In this document: positions 33,742 to 42,266 of the stretch, in pieces | Numbering within the stretch: position 1 is the stretch's first letter | Layout: each line of letters starts with the position of its first letter | NCBI GenBank assembly: GCA_017621225.1 | Contig: JAGATN010000032.1 | Coordinates: forward strand, 1 to 52,119 | Reading direction: 5' to 3' | Length of the DNA stretch: 52,119 nt | Origin: Muribaculaceae bacterium | Lineage (GTDB): Bacteria; Bacteroidota; Bacteroidia; Bacteroidales; Muribaculaceae | Position numbers and translations under genes: made by a program | Notes under the pieces: model-generated | The model's input: only the letters and a program-made list of their open reading frames with translations | Told to the model about the DNA's origin: nothing | Databases searched by the model: none

Positions 33742-35076
33742 TCAGTTAAACAGACGTTCTATTTTATGTATGGCGCCTTGCAGGCAGAATACCACCACGT
33801 GGTCGCCGGGTTGTATTATCGTATTACCTGAAACGAGCATGCCTTTTCCGTCGCGAATCAGACCGGCTATTGTCATGTCGCGTGACAAATGCAGGTCTTT
33901 CACGGCGCCTTTTGTTATTTTTGATTTCGGGCGCACCTCTATTTCGGCCACGTCGGCATCGGCGAGTGCCATGAATTTCGACGATTCGGAGTCTGCGTCA
34001 AGCAGCAGTTGGAATATGTGGCTCGATGCGAGGAGCTTCTTGTTGATTATGGTGCCTATGTTGAGGCTCTCGGCTTGCGATATGAATTGTATGTCTTCGA
34101 CTTCGGCTATGGTTTTTCGCACGCCGTACTCCTTTGCCGATAGCGACGCGAGTATGTTGATTTCCGAGCTGTTGGTCAGTGCTATGAATGCGTCGATGTC
34201 GGTGATGCCCTCCTCGCGCAGCGTGTCGATGTCGCGTGCGTCGCCGTACACTATGCGTGCGTCGGGGCATCGTTCGGCAAGGCGTATGCACTTTTCCTTG
34301 TCGATGTCGATTATTTTAAATTTGTATTTGTCGCCGGCAAGGGCCGTAAGGCGTAATGCTATCCGGCTGCCACCCATTATGAGCACTTTTTTCACGTCGT
34401 TTTGTTTTTTTCCGCACATGCGGCGTATTTCGTCGATGTGTTCGCGTCGCGACGTGAAATATATTATGTCATTTGCCAGAAAATAGTCGTCGCCTCGAGG
34501 TATGATGGTTTCGTGGTTTCGTTTTATTGCGGCCACGTGGAAAAGATGCTGCTTCATGGCCAACTCCTTCAGCTGCATGCCTTCGAGTTCGGAGTTTTCG
34601 CGCATCTTCACGCCCACTACTATCAGTTCGCCATTATGTATTTCAAACCAGTTTCGCACCCACGTGCGCTCGAGAGCCGTCACTATCTCCTTTGCGGCGA
34701 GATATTCAGGATAGATGAGGCTGTCCACGCCTATTCGATTGAAAAACTCACGATGGCTCTGACGCATGTACTCGTAGTTGTCTATTCGGGCCACGGTGCG
34801 CTTGGCGCCGATGCCTTTGGCTATGCAGCATGCCGTCACGTTGCGCGCCTCGAAGGGGGTTACGGCTATGAAAAGGTCGCATTGTGCGGCTCCCGAGCCG
34901 GCAATTACGTCAAACGACGTCGGCGACCCTTGTATCGTCATCAGGTTGTAGTTTGCATCTATTATCGAGAGTCGCTCGGCATCCTGATCGATTAGGGTGA
35001 CATCTTGTTCTTCACGTGACAAAAGTTTTGCCAGGTGTGATCCTACTTCGCCTGCTCCGGCAATGATAATTCTCAT
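33742..35076 (-). CDS. trkA: Trk potassium transport regulatory NAD-binding subunit
   Basis: A 444-residue peripheral membrane regulator with two RCK modules. The first Rossmann motif is IIAGAGEVGSHLAKLL, the second VLIMGGSRIALRLTALAG. Each is followed by an RCK-C domain, and the second ends with GDHVVVFCLQGAIHKIERLF. NAD(H) or ATP/ADP binding opens TrkH. It overlaps the dxs stop by four bases (35073-35076), so translation is coupled. Confidence 0.95.
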   Translation of the reverse strand: MRIIIAGAGEVGSHLAKLLSREEQDVTLIDQDAERLSIIDANYNLMTIQGSPTSFDVIAGSGAAQCDLFIAVTPFEARNVTACCIAKGIGAKRTVARIDNYEYMRQSHREFFNRIGVDSLIYPEYLAAKEIVTALERTWVRNWFEIHNGELIVVGVKMRENSELEGMQLKELAMKQHLFHVAAIKRNHETIIPRGDDYFLANDIIYFTSRREHIDEIRRMCGKKQNDVKKVLIMGGSRIALRLTALAGDKYKFKIIDIDKEKCIRLAERCPDARIVYGDARDIDTLREEGITDIDAFIALTNSSEINILASLSAKEYGVRKTIAEVEDIQFISQAESLNIGTIINKKLLASSHIFQLLLDADSESSKFMALADADVAEIEVRPKSKITKGAVKDLHLSRDMTIAGLIRDGKGMLVSGNTIIQPGDHVVVFCLQGAIHKIERLFN

Positions 35077-37034
35077 AAGTTGACTGAAGTTTTAGCCATC
35101 TTTATGGCGCTGTATATAGAATCTGGATCCATTTTGCACAATTTGTGCAGCGACTTTATGTCGCCGTGTGGAACGAATTTATCGGGTACGCCCAATATTT
35201 TTACCTGATTGTCGTATCCGTTGGCCGATAGCCATTCAAGCACGGTCGAGCCCAATCCGCCTTTCACCGTTCCGTCTTCGACGGTTATTATCGGGCGACC
35301 CGATTCGGCTGCTTCGCGCAATATCGATTCGTCTATCGGATTAAGGAATATCATGTCGTAGTGCGTTACGCCGATGCCGTCGGCCGAAGCTTGTTCGATG
35401 GCTTTGGTTACCGACGACGCTATGGTGCCTATCGACATTACTGTTACGTCGGCTCCGTCCGACAGCTTGCGGCCCTTTCCGTACTCGATGCGGCTGAAGT
35501 CGGTTTGCCAGTCGGTTGCGTTTCCGTTGCCGCGCGGATATCTTATCGCCCAGGGGCCCTTGCGGTCGGGGAGCTGCGATGTGTATAGCAGGTTTCGCAA
35601 CGTCTGCTCGTCGCTTGGGGCGGTTACGGTCATTCCCGGAATGTTGCGGAGATAGCTTAGGTCGAATATGCCGTGGTGCGTCATGCCGTCTTCGCCCACT
35701 ATGCCCGCGCGGTCGATGCATAACGTGACGGGAAGCTCCTGCAACGATACGTCGTGTATAATCTGGTCATAGGCCCTTTGCAGGAACGACGAGTAAATGG
35801 CTACGTATGGTAGCATGCCGTCCGTGGCCATTCCGCCGGCAAAAGTTACGGCGTGTCCTTCGGATATGCCCACGTCAAACGTGCGCTCCGGATATTTCTG
35901 TTGCATCAATGACACCGATGTGCCCGATAGCATTGCAGCCGTGATGGCTGTGATGCGGTCGTTGATTCCGGCAAGCTCTACGATGGTTTCGCCAAACACG
36001 TCCTGATACTTCGACGTTGGCCTCCCTTTCGACGATTTTATTTTGGTTCCGTCCTCGGGATTGAATTTTCCGGGCGCATGCCATTCGGCAGGGTGCTTTT
36101 CGGCGGGGTCGAACCCTTTTCCCTTTATGGTGCGCAGGTGCAGTATGCGGGGGCCGTTCATATCCTTGATGTCATTGAGCACCCGTATGATGCGTGGCAG
36201 GTCATGGCCGTCGAACGGGCCGAAATATCTGATGTTCAGGCCTTCGAATATGTTTTGCTCATGCGTTAGCAGCGATTTCAGGCTGTTGTTGAAACGCATT
36301 ATCCGGCCTCGGTTTTTGTCGCTTACCAAATGCAGCTTTTTGAGGGCATTGAACAGCTTGTAGCGCAACGTGTTATAGCCTTTTGTCGTGGTCAGGTGCG
36401 CCAGATACGAATTTAGCGACCCCACATTGCGGTCGATCGACATGTCATTGTCGTTAAGCACTATCAGCAAGTTGCTGTTTGCGTTTGCCGCGTTGTTGAG
36501 GCCTTCGAATGCAAGACCTCCGCTTATCGATGCATCGCCTATCACCGCCACCACGTTGCGTCGCGGACTTTCGTTGTTCAGGCTCGAAGCCACCGACATG
36601 CCCAATGCCGCAGATATTGAATTCGACGCGTGCCCGGCCGAGAATGTGTCATATTCGCTTTCGGCCGGATTGGGGAATCCGCTTAATCCGCCGAGTTTGC
36701 GATTGGTGTGGAAGCGCTCGGCGCGTCCGGTTATCAGTTTGTGTCCGTAAGCCTGATGACCCACGTCCCATACTATTCGGTCGTAAGGAGTATTGAATGC
36801 GTAGTGCAGGGCCACGGTGAGTTCAACCGCGCCCATGCTTGAAGCGAAATGTCCCGGGTTTTCCGATAGCGAATTTATCAAAAAGTGACGTATGTCGTTG
36901 CACAGAGCCGTCAATTGCGTCATGTCGAGCTTGCGAATGTCCGACGGATCTTTTATGCCGCTCAACAATGGATATAGCCTTGTGTCGATCTCTTGACGGC
37001 TATCGTCGATGGGAACCTCAAGCGTATTCATCAT
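35073..37034 (-). CDS. dxs: 1-deoxy-D-xylulose-5-phosphate synthase
   Basis: A 653-residue thiamine-diphosphate enzyme that joins pyruvate and glyceraldehyde 3-phosphate, the first step of the MEP isoprenoid pathway. DVGHQAYGHKLITGR, GDASISGGLAFEGLNNA (ThDP and Mg2+ site), DVGISEGHAVTFAGG (catalytic Glu) and YSSFLQRAYDQIIHDV are visible in order. Products feed the prenyl synthase at 2970. It overlaps the small membrane gene upstream and trkA downstream by four bases each, a very tight operon. Confidence 0.96.
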   Translation of the reverse strand: MMNTLEVPIDDSRQEIDTRLYPLLSGIKDPSDIRKLDMTQLTALCNDIRHFLINSLSENPGHFASSMGAVELTVALHYAFNTPYDRIVWDVGHQAYGHKLITGRAERFHTNRKLGGLSGFPNPAESEYDTFSAGHASNSISAALGMSVASSLNNESPRRNVVAVIGDASISGGLAFEGLNNAANANSNLLIVLNDNDMSIDRNVGSLNSYLAHLTTTKGYNTLRYKLFNALKKLHLVSDKNRGRIMRFNNSLKSLLTHEQNIFEGLNIRYFGPFDGHDLPRIIRVLNDIKDMNGPRILHLRTIKGKGFDPAEKHPAEWHAPGKFNPEDGTKIKSSKGRPTSKYQDVFGETIVELAGINDRITAITAAMLSGTSVSLMQQKYPERTFDVGISEGHAVTFAGGMATDGMLPYVAIYSSFLQRAYDQIIHDVSLQELPVTLCIDRAGIVGEDGMTHHGIFDLSYLRNIPGMTVTAPSDEQTLRNLLYTSQLPDRKGPWAIRYPRGNGNATDWQTDFSRIEYGKGRKLSDGADVTVMSIGTIASSVTKAIEQASADGIGVTHYDMIFLNPIDESILREAAESGRPIITVEDGTVKGGLGSTVLEWLSANGYDNQVKILGVPDKFVPHGDIKSLHKLCKMDPDSIYSAIKMAKTSVNL

Positions 37035-37216
37035 TTAGTGCGTTTGTATTTTTTATATAGCGGAACGAAGACTACTATGCCTGATGCTATTATGATGAAA
37101 GCTGTGCGTAATGTAAACGGCTCTCCTGAAGCCAATTGCTTCGATACGAATATGTAGCATAAGGCGCACCAAAGCAACCCTATGAATATCGACCGTATTA
37201 CGAATGCATTTTTCAT
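37031..37216 (-). CDS. Small membrane protein upstream of dxs
   Basis: A 61-residue protein with two helices (about residues 6-24 and 37-54) and a Lys-rich end (YKKYKRTK). Its stop overlaps the dxs start by four bases, and the promoter at 37259 precedes it, so it leads the transcript. Function unknown; coupling suggests it is a real gene, not noise. Confidence 0.78.
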   Translation of the reverse strand: MKNAFVIRSIFIGLLWCALCYIFVSKQLASGEPFTLRTAFIIIASGIVVFVPLYKKYKRTK

Positions 37217-37258
37217 CTGCGTCTCTGTTTTTGCTATTAATGCATATTAATCCAATTG

Positions 37259-37266
37259 CAAATTTA
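37259..37266 (-). promoter_or_regulatory. Promoter -7 element for the dxs-trkA-trkH operon
   Basis: On the minus strand 37266-37259 reads TAAATTTG followed by C, matching TAnnTTTG, 42 bases before the small membrane gene. No good TTTG at the right spacing. Confidence 0.55.
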
Positions 37267-37295
37267 GTCAGAATCGGCGAATATCCTACCCCAAT

Positions 37296-37389
37296 CGTTA
37301 AAAAATATACAATTAGGCGCGTGATTGCACGGCGTATCAGCCATTTAGGCCGATTAGCCGATACGGTGGCTTCGATTATTTTACGCGCC
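37296..37389 (-). terminator. Putative nested-hairpin terminator of the ruvC operon
   Basis: GGCGCGT (37316-37322) pairs with ACGCGCC (37383-37389), which is within the last codons of ruvC. Inside, CGTATC (37333-37338) pairs with GATACG (37360-37365). On the minus strand a T6 run follows about 13 bases later (37299-37304). The distance makes it a weak classical terminator. Confidence 0.4.
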
Positions 37390-37954
37390 CGGGATTGCGG
37401 GCTATGAATTCTTTCCAGCTACGGCACCCTTTTTCCACTTGTGGCCGCGACGATTCGTAAAAGTGGCATAGCGCGGCGCCCAAGGCATCGGTGGCGTCGA
37501 GTTGAGGAAGCAGCTGCGATGCATCGATGTTCAATATGCGCCGCAACATTTCCTGTACCTGCTCTTTCGATGCCGCGCCGTTTCCCGTAATGGCCATTTT
37601 TATCTTTCGCGGTTCGTATTCCGTTATCGGAACGTCGCGCGAAAGGGCTGCCGCCATTGCCACTCCTTGCGCGCGGCCGAGCTTTAGCATGGATTGCACG
37701 TTTTTCCCAAAAAACGGGGCCTCGATGGCCATTTCGTCAGGCAGATATTGGTCAACGAGTCCGGTCACGCGTTCAAATATGCGTCGCAGTCGCAAATAAT
37801 GGCTCTCGAATTTGCTTAGTTGTATCACCCCCATGGCTATCATTGACGGCTTCTTTGATTTGACTCCGAGTATTCCGTAGCCCATTACGTTTGTTCCGGG
37901 GTCGATGCCTATTATTATTCTATCCCACGATGAAAGGCTCTCATTGTCGGTCAT
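37376..37954 (-). CDS. ruvC: Crossover junction endodeoxyribonuclease
   Basis: A 192-residue Holliday-junction resolvase. The four acidic metal ligands fit: [17 protein letters not shown] (Asp), [11 protein letters not shown] (Glu) and [16 protein letters not shown] (two Asp). [17 protein letters not shown] is the family signature. It cleaves four-way junctions after branch migration by RuvAB, neither of which is nearby. It overlaps the DUF4286 gene by four bases. Confidence 0.96.
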   Translation of the reverse strand: MTDNESLSSWDRIIIGIDPGTNVMGYGILGVKSKKPSMIAMGVIQLSKFESHYLRLRRIFERVTGLVDQYLPDEMAIEAPFFGKNVQSMLKLGRAQGVAMAAALSRDVPITEYEPRKIKMAITGNGAASKEQVQEMLRRILNIDASQLLPQLDATDALGAALCHFYESSRPQVEKGCRSWKEFIARNPGRVK

Positions 37955-38259
37955 TGCGCCAGAATTTCCATATAGGTGGTGAAAAACAGGAATCGTTCGC
38001 CATATCGTGATGTCAGGATGCTTTTAAGTCGCGATCCGTCATTGTCGTGCCATTTTTCGGCCTCTGCTTTCGATGGCGCTTTCATCTGTACGGCATAGCT
38101 TTTGGCATCGGGGTCGTTCGGTATGAGTATGTGCACGAATTCGATGTCAGTGAAAATCCCCGCCGATTTTGCAGCGGGGATGTAATTTTCGCGAATCCAT
38201 TGAGTGAAATCCTTGTCAATGGAAGTATGTATGTGAAAAGTGGTGTTGAATAAAATCAT
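37951..38259 (-). CDS. DUF4286 family protein
   Basis: From ATG 38259 the protein has 102 residues, [18 protein letters not shown], then [18 protein letters not shown]. Start and length match DUF4286, a small ferredoxin-fold family of Bacteroidetes. A longer frame starts 10 codons earlier with a poor start. It is 10 bases from the upstream gene's stop and overlaps ruvC, as often seen in this order. Function unknown. Confidence 0.87.
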   Translation of the reverse strand: MILFNTTFHIHTSIDKDFTQWIRENYIPAAKSAGIFTDIEFVHILIPNDPDAKSYAVQMKAPSKAEAEKWHDNDGSRLKSILTSRYGERFLFFTTYMEILAQ

Positions 38260-38269
38260 TTTCGTCGAT

Positions 38270-38770
38270 TCATTGCATTGATAAGCCAAACAGTCCGAGA
38301 CCTACCACGAAAAACAGATAAAGCAGCAGCACTACAATGCCTATTATGGCACTTAGTTTTGTCCATTTACCGGCTTCGCGCGACGATTCTTGTGCTCCTG
38401 CGTAATCTCCGCTATGGAATCGTGACTCTACTTGCGATGCTTTTACTATTCCGACTATGCCTAATGGCAGGCAGCAAAACAGCGTGGCAAGAATCGATTC
38501 CACCAACCATGTTTTCGGGCATACCTCATTGTTTACGGTTCCAACATTATTGGGGGTATTGCAATGCGTATATGCACCGTTGGGCAGTGTGGCCGGATCT
38601 TGCGCTCCGCCAAATAGTAATGCTGCGAGTTCGGCAACTTCGCCTGCGGGTGTCCAATCTTTCATGGAGTCGTTCCATACAAGGGTTGATGGAGTTACGT
38701 TGCGAGTTCTCAACTCGTCGATTGAATAGGGCCCTTCGTGCTGGCCGTTGTTGGCAATAAAGTATTTCAT
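38270..38770 (-). CDS. GYF-like / CD225 (dispanin) family membrane protein
   Basis: A 166-residue protein. Residues 1-50 are a GYF_2/DUF4339 domain (YFIANNGQHEGPYSIDEL, VWNDSMKDWTPAGEV). A linker leads to a CD225-like membrane part: PKTWLVESILATLFCCLPLG, then IVGIVKASQVESRFHSGDYA, and a final helix IIGIVVLLLYLFFVVGLGLF. CD225 proteins include the animal IFITM antiviral proteins. Bacterial GYF-CD225 fusions are common and uncharacterised. It is transcribed with the glycosyltransferase (5-base gap) and DUF4286. Confidence 0.85.
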   Translation of the reverse strand: MKYFIANNGQHEGPYSIDELRTRNVTPSTLVWNDSMKDWTPAGEVAELAALLFGGAQDPATLPNGAYTHCNTPNNVGTVNNEVCPKTWLVESILATLFCCLPLGIVGIVKASQVESRFHSGDYAGAQESSREAGKWTKLSAIIGIVVLLLYLFFVVGLGLFGLSMQ

Positions 38771-38775
38771 ATGGG

Positions 38776-39561
38776 TTATGATTTTGTGTTTTGTATTTCA
38801 ATGTTTTTGATCGAATCGCGTTCTTTGGCTCTATGTTTAAGAAACCTTTGTGCAAAGTGCATATGGCGTCGTATGGTTGGGATGGTGCCGTAATAGTAGC
38901 ACATTATCCTGAACCGCTCGAAAAGCGACTTGCGGCGGTTGGCCGTCGACATTCCGTCTCTCAGGTAATCGATCAATGTTTCATCAACGTATACGTTTTT
39001 GCGCGAATGCTGCAGGCATCTGATGCACCACTCATAATCGGCCGAAAACTTATACGTGAGGTCAAACGGCTCCACGATGCGGGCCAACGCCACGAAAGCC
39101 TGATGGCACACCACCATTCCTTCGGCAAAGCTTTCATACGAAAGATGCTCCGGCGCGCGCAGATGCCGCTCGGTGATGAAACGTCCGTTGGAGTCAACGA
39201 TGTCTGTTTGGCCATACACTATGCCGGGGCGATTGTTGCTTATTATGGCCGAGGCTATGTGGCTAAGGGTGTCGGGCGAATGGAAGGCATCGCCGGCATT
39301 CAGAAACAATAGATATTCGCCCTTGGCCATGTCGATGCCCTTGTTCATAGCATCATACAGTCCGTTATCGGGCTCTGAAATGACACGTTGGTTATTGGTA
39401 GTGATTGCGTTTACCTTTTGTAGCGTATCGTCGGTCGAAGCACCATCGACAATTATGTGTTCATAATCGGTCCAGGTTTGTTTGGCTATGCTGCGTAGAG
39501 TGGTTTCTACGGTTGATGATGCATTGTAAGTTACGGTGATTATGGAAATCAAATGACCCAT
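38776..39561 (-). CDS. Glycosyltransferase family 2
   Basis: A 261-residue GT-A enzyme. SIITVTYNASSTVETTLRSI is the start of the fold, HIIVDGASTDDTL the nucleotide-binding part, and LFLNAGDAFHSP carries the DxD-like metal motif (here NAGD). Such enzymes add sugars to cell-surface glycans, often with an acceptor such as lipid-linked sugar. It has no membrane segment. Being alone, not in a capsule cluster, it may act in housekeeping glycan synthesis. It is first in its operon. Confidence 0.88.
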   Translation of the reverse strand: MGHLISIITVTYNASSTVETTLRSIAKQTWTDYEHIIVDGASTDDTLQKVNAITTNNQRVISEPDNGLYDAMNKGIDMAKGEYLLFLNAGDAFHSPDTLSHIASAIISNNRPGIVYGQTDIVDSNGRFITERHLRAPEHLSYESFAEGMVVCHQAFVALARIVEPFDLTYKFSADYEWCIRCLQHSRKNVYVDETLIDYLRDGMSTANRRKSLFERFRIMCYYYGTIPTIRRHMHFAQRFLKHRAKERDSIKNIEIQNTKS

Positions 39562-39589
39562 ATGCGTTTAATGGCGGATTCGTTATGCA

Positions 39590-39621
39590 CAAAGATAAGT
39601 ATTATATTTTATACATACAAA
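39590..39621 (-). promoter_or_regulatory. Promoter for the glycosyltransferase-ruvC operon
   Basis: On the minus strand TTTG (39621-39618) and TATCTTTG (39597-39590) are separated by 20 bases, an excellent match, 28 bases before the start codon. Confidence 0.75.
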
Positions 39622-39661
39622 TTTTGAATAAAAAACCGATCAGGGGCACATTTTTAGCAGT

Positions 39662-39691
39662 CACCCCCGGCAGCTCGGGCCGCCGGGGGTG
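39662..39691 (-). terminator. GC-rich hairpin after the GH2 gene
   Basis: CACCCCCGG (39662-39670) and CCGGGGGTG (39683-39691) form a perfect 9-bp stem. On the minus strand no T-run follows directly, but GGTTTTTTATTC lies about 25 bases beyond. It probably stops or protects the glycosidase transcript. Confidence 0.5.
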
Positions 39692-39739
39692 GTAAACTTG
39701 TCGTCGTCACGGTGTGTGAAAACGGCTTTTATTTCTGTC

Positions 39740-42259
39740 TTATTTTGCAGTCAATACGGCATTGCCATCTTTAAGTCCGGCCGATTTTGCGGATACTTGA
39801 ATCTTTCCGTTGTCGCCGTTTGACTGTACGATCAGCATCGCTTTGCCATAGAATGCCTTACGTTTGTCGGATTTGAAGGGCTCAAGAGAAATGGGCGATC
39901 CGTTGTCGACACCGGTGTTGAATCCCGCGCCGCTCACGTCAAAGCTGATCTCGTTCTCAGCCCACGGACATAGATTGCCGTCCTTGTCTACTATTTCGAT
40001 GGTGATGTAGCTCAAATCCTTCTTGTCGGCATGAATCGTACTCCTGTCAGGGGTCAATTTTACGGCATAAGGTTCTCCCGCTGTTTGTATGCTCTTTCGG
40101 GCTACCTCCTTGCCATCCTTCCGTGATACGGCTTCTACCGTTCCGGGCGCGAATTTAACTCGCCATGAGGTATGATACTTCCCTTCCTCCGGCTTGCGGA
40201 TGCCCTGTGACTCGCCATTGACAAACAGCTCTACCTCATCGGCATTGTTGTAGTAAGCCCACATATCGACTTCCTGATCAGGCTGCCAGTTCCAGTGCGG
40301 GAAAAGGTGAAGAACCGTCTTGTCGGGGCGCCATTGGCTCTGATACATATAATAGACATCTTTCGGGAATCCGGCAAGGTCAACGATTCCGAAATATGAA
40401 CTGCGGGCAGGCCATCCGAATGGCGTAGGTTCTCCGATATAATCGAATCCCGTCCAGACAAACTGTCCGGCTACGAAATCGTTGTTCTCTACATCATACA
40501 TCGACCTTTCATGGTTTGTGCCCCAGGGTACATAGCAATTGTCGTAAGATGAACACGAGAATGAGGCGTCTTCGAAAGGTCTGTCCCAACTTTCAGGCCA
40601 TACAAACATGCTGTCGGAAGGCATACGGTAATAGCCTCGGGTCATCAGGCCTGAAACGCTTTCAGTGACGATAAACGGCATGCCCGGGAAATTGGTCGGA
40701 ACATCCTTAAACCAATCGTTATGATAATTGAAGCCGATAATATCGAGAGCATTGGAGCGGAACAAGTGGTTGCCCGTGGCCGGCTCATTGCAGCCCGACG
40801 TGATGGGTCGTTCGGTGTCAAGTTCTCTTACCATGCCGGTCAGTTTTTTCGTGAGCAGCGAGTTGACCGACATTGATGCATCTTCATTGGCAAGCATCTC
40901 TTTGCTATGTCCGAAATTCAATATCAGGTTGGCCTGTTCGAGCGAGAGGGTGTCGGCATCGGCGTGGCTCCACTGTTCGAGCACTTCGTTGCCTATGCTC
41001 CACATAAATACCGATGGATGGTTGCGGTCGCGGCGTATGAGGTCGGCAAGGTCTCGTTCATGCCATTCGTCGAAATATCGGGCGTAATCGTGCGCGGTTT
41101 TCTTCTTGCGCCACATGTCGAATGCCTCGTCCATTACCAACAATCCCATCGAATCGCAAAGTTCGAGAAGTTCGGGTGCCGGAGGATTGTGAGAACACCT
41201 GATGGCATTGACGCCCATCTCCTTCATTATTTCAAGCTGACGCTCGATGGCACGGCGGTTGACTACCGAGCCCAAAGCGCCGGCATCGTGATGCAGGCAT
41301 ACTCCATGAATCTTCATCTTTTGGCCATTGATCGAAAATCCGTTTTTGGCGTCGAACACTAAAGTTCTGAATCCGGTCTTTGTCTCATACACGCCTATTG
41401 TCTTGCCGTCGGCTATGAGCTGCGTCTCCATGCGGTACAGATTCGGCGTTTCCGGACTCCACAACATAGGCGAGGGGATTGTCAGATTCTGTTCGCATGA
41501 TACGGTGCTGTCGCTTTCTATCGTTATTGCCGACGAAGTCTTGCCTACTTCTTTGCCGTCGGGCGCGAACAGGCGGCTCTCGACCGTTATTTCACGAGGC
41601 TTGTCGGTGCTGTTTTTGACGTCGGTATTCATGCAAACCATTCCGTTTCCGGTGGCATTGACATCGGTAATGATATGTTGCCCCCACAGCGGAACGAATA
41701 CCCCGTCGGTGTGTCGGAGCCATACGTTGCGGTATATGCCGCAGCCTGAATACCAACGCGAATTTGGTTGCTCGGCATTATCAACCTTGACTGCTATGAC
41801 GTTTTTACCCTCCTTATTGAGATGGTCGGTTATGTCATAGCTGAAAGAAGCGTATCCGTAAGGTCTTGTGCCGAGAAACGTTCCGTTGACGTATACCGAT
41901 GCGTTCATGTATGCTCCATCGAAATCAATGAATATGCGGTCATCTGCTTTTAAGTCGTCGGGGGTGTCGAATGTTTTTCGGTACCATCCTATTCCACCCG
42001 GGAGGGCACCGCCGCCCGTGCCCGAAGGATTGTCTTGGCTAAACTCGCCTTCGATGGCCCAATCATGCGGCAGGGTGAGTTTTCTCCACTCCGAATCGTC
42101 AGTTGACGAAGCTGAATAATCGGTAGTGTCCGAAGCTTGGACAAGCAAGAATGACCAGTCGTCGTTAAATGAAGACTTGTCGTTTATCAGCTGGCCTGTC
42201 TTTGAAGAACAAGCTCCGACAACCAGCGCGACGAATAGTAAAAGAATTGATCTGCTCAT
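39740..42259 (-). CDS. Beta-galactosidase-like GH2 glycoside hydrolase (lipoprotein)
   Basis: An 839-residue enzyme. MSRSILLLFVALVVGAC is a lipoprotein signal (C17). A jelly-roll domain (about 60-185), an immunoglobulin-like domain and a TIM barrel follow. Acid/base Glu425 is in SIGNEVLEQW and nucleophile Glu533 is in FIVTESVSG. C-terminal Ig-like domains close it. GH2 also covers beta-glucuronidase and beta-mannosidase; the pairing with an alpha-xylosidase suggests galactose removal from xyloglucan oligosaccharides. The start lies 7 bases after the GH31 stop. Confidence 0.92.
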   Translation of the reverse strand: MSRSILLLFVALVVGACSSKTGQLINDKSSFNDDWSFLLVQASDTTDYSASSTDDSEWRKLTLPHDWAIEGEFSQDNPSGTGGGALPGGIGWYRKTFDTPDDLKADDRIFIDFDGAYMNASVYVNGTFLGTRPYGYASFSYDITDHLNKEGKNVIAVKVDNAEQPNSRWYSGCGIYRNVWLRHTDGVFVPLWGQHIITDVNATGNGMVCMNTDVKNSTDKPREITVESRLFAPDGKEVGKTSSAITIESDSTVSCEQNLTIPSPMLWSPETPNLYRMETQLIADGKTIGVYETKTGFRTLVFDAKNGFSINGQKMKIHGVCLHHDAGALGSVVNRRAIERQLEIMKEMGVNAIRCSHNPPAPELLELCDSMGLLVMDEAFDMWRKKKTAHDYARYFDEWHERDLADLIRRDRNHPSVFMWSIGNEVLEQWSHADADTLSLEQANLILNFGHSKEMLANEDASMSVNSLLTKKLTGMVRELDTERPITSGCNEPATGNHLFRSNALDIIGFNYHNDWFKDVPTNFPGMPFIVTESVSGLMTRGYYRMPSDSMFVWPESWDRPFEDASFSCSSYDNCYVPWGTNHERSMYDVENNDFVAGQFVWTGFDYIGEPTPFGWPARSSYFGIVDLAGFPKDVYYMYQSQWRPDKTVLHLFPHWNWQPDQEVDMWAYYNNADEVELFVNGESQGIRKPEEGKYHTSWRVKFAPGTVEAVSRKDGKEVARKSIQTAGEPYAVKLTPDRSTIHADKKDLSYITIEIVDKDGNLCPWAENEISFDVSGAGFNTGVDNGSPISLEPFKSDKRKAFYGKAMLIVQSNGDNGKIQVSAKSAGLKDGNAVLTAK

Positions 42260-42266
42260 GGTGTGA

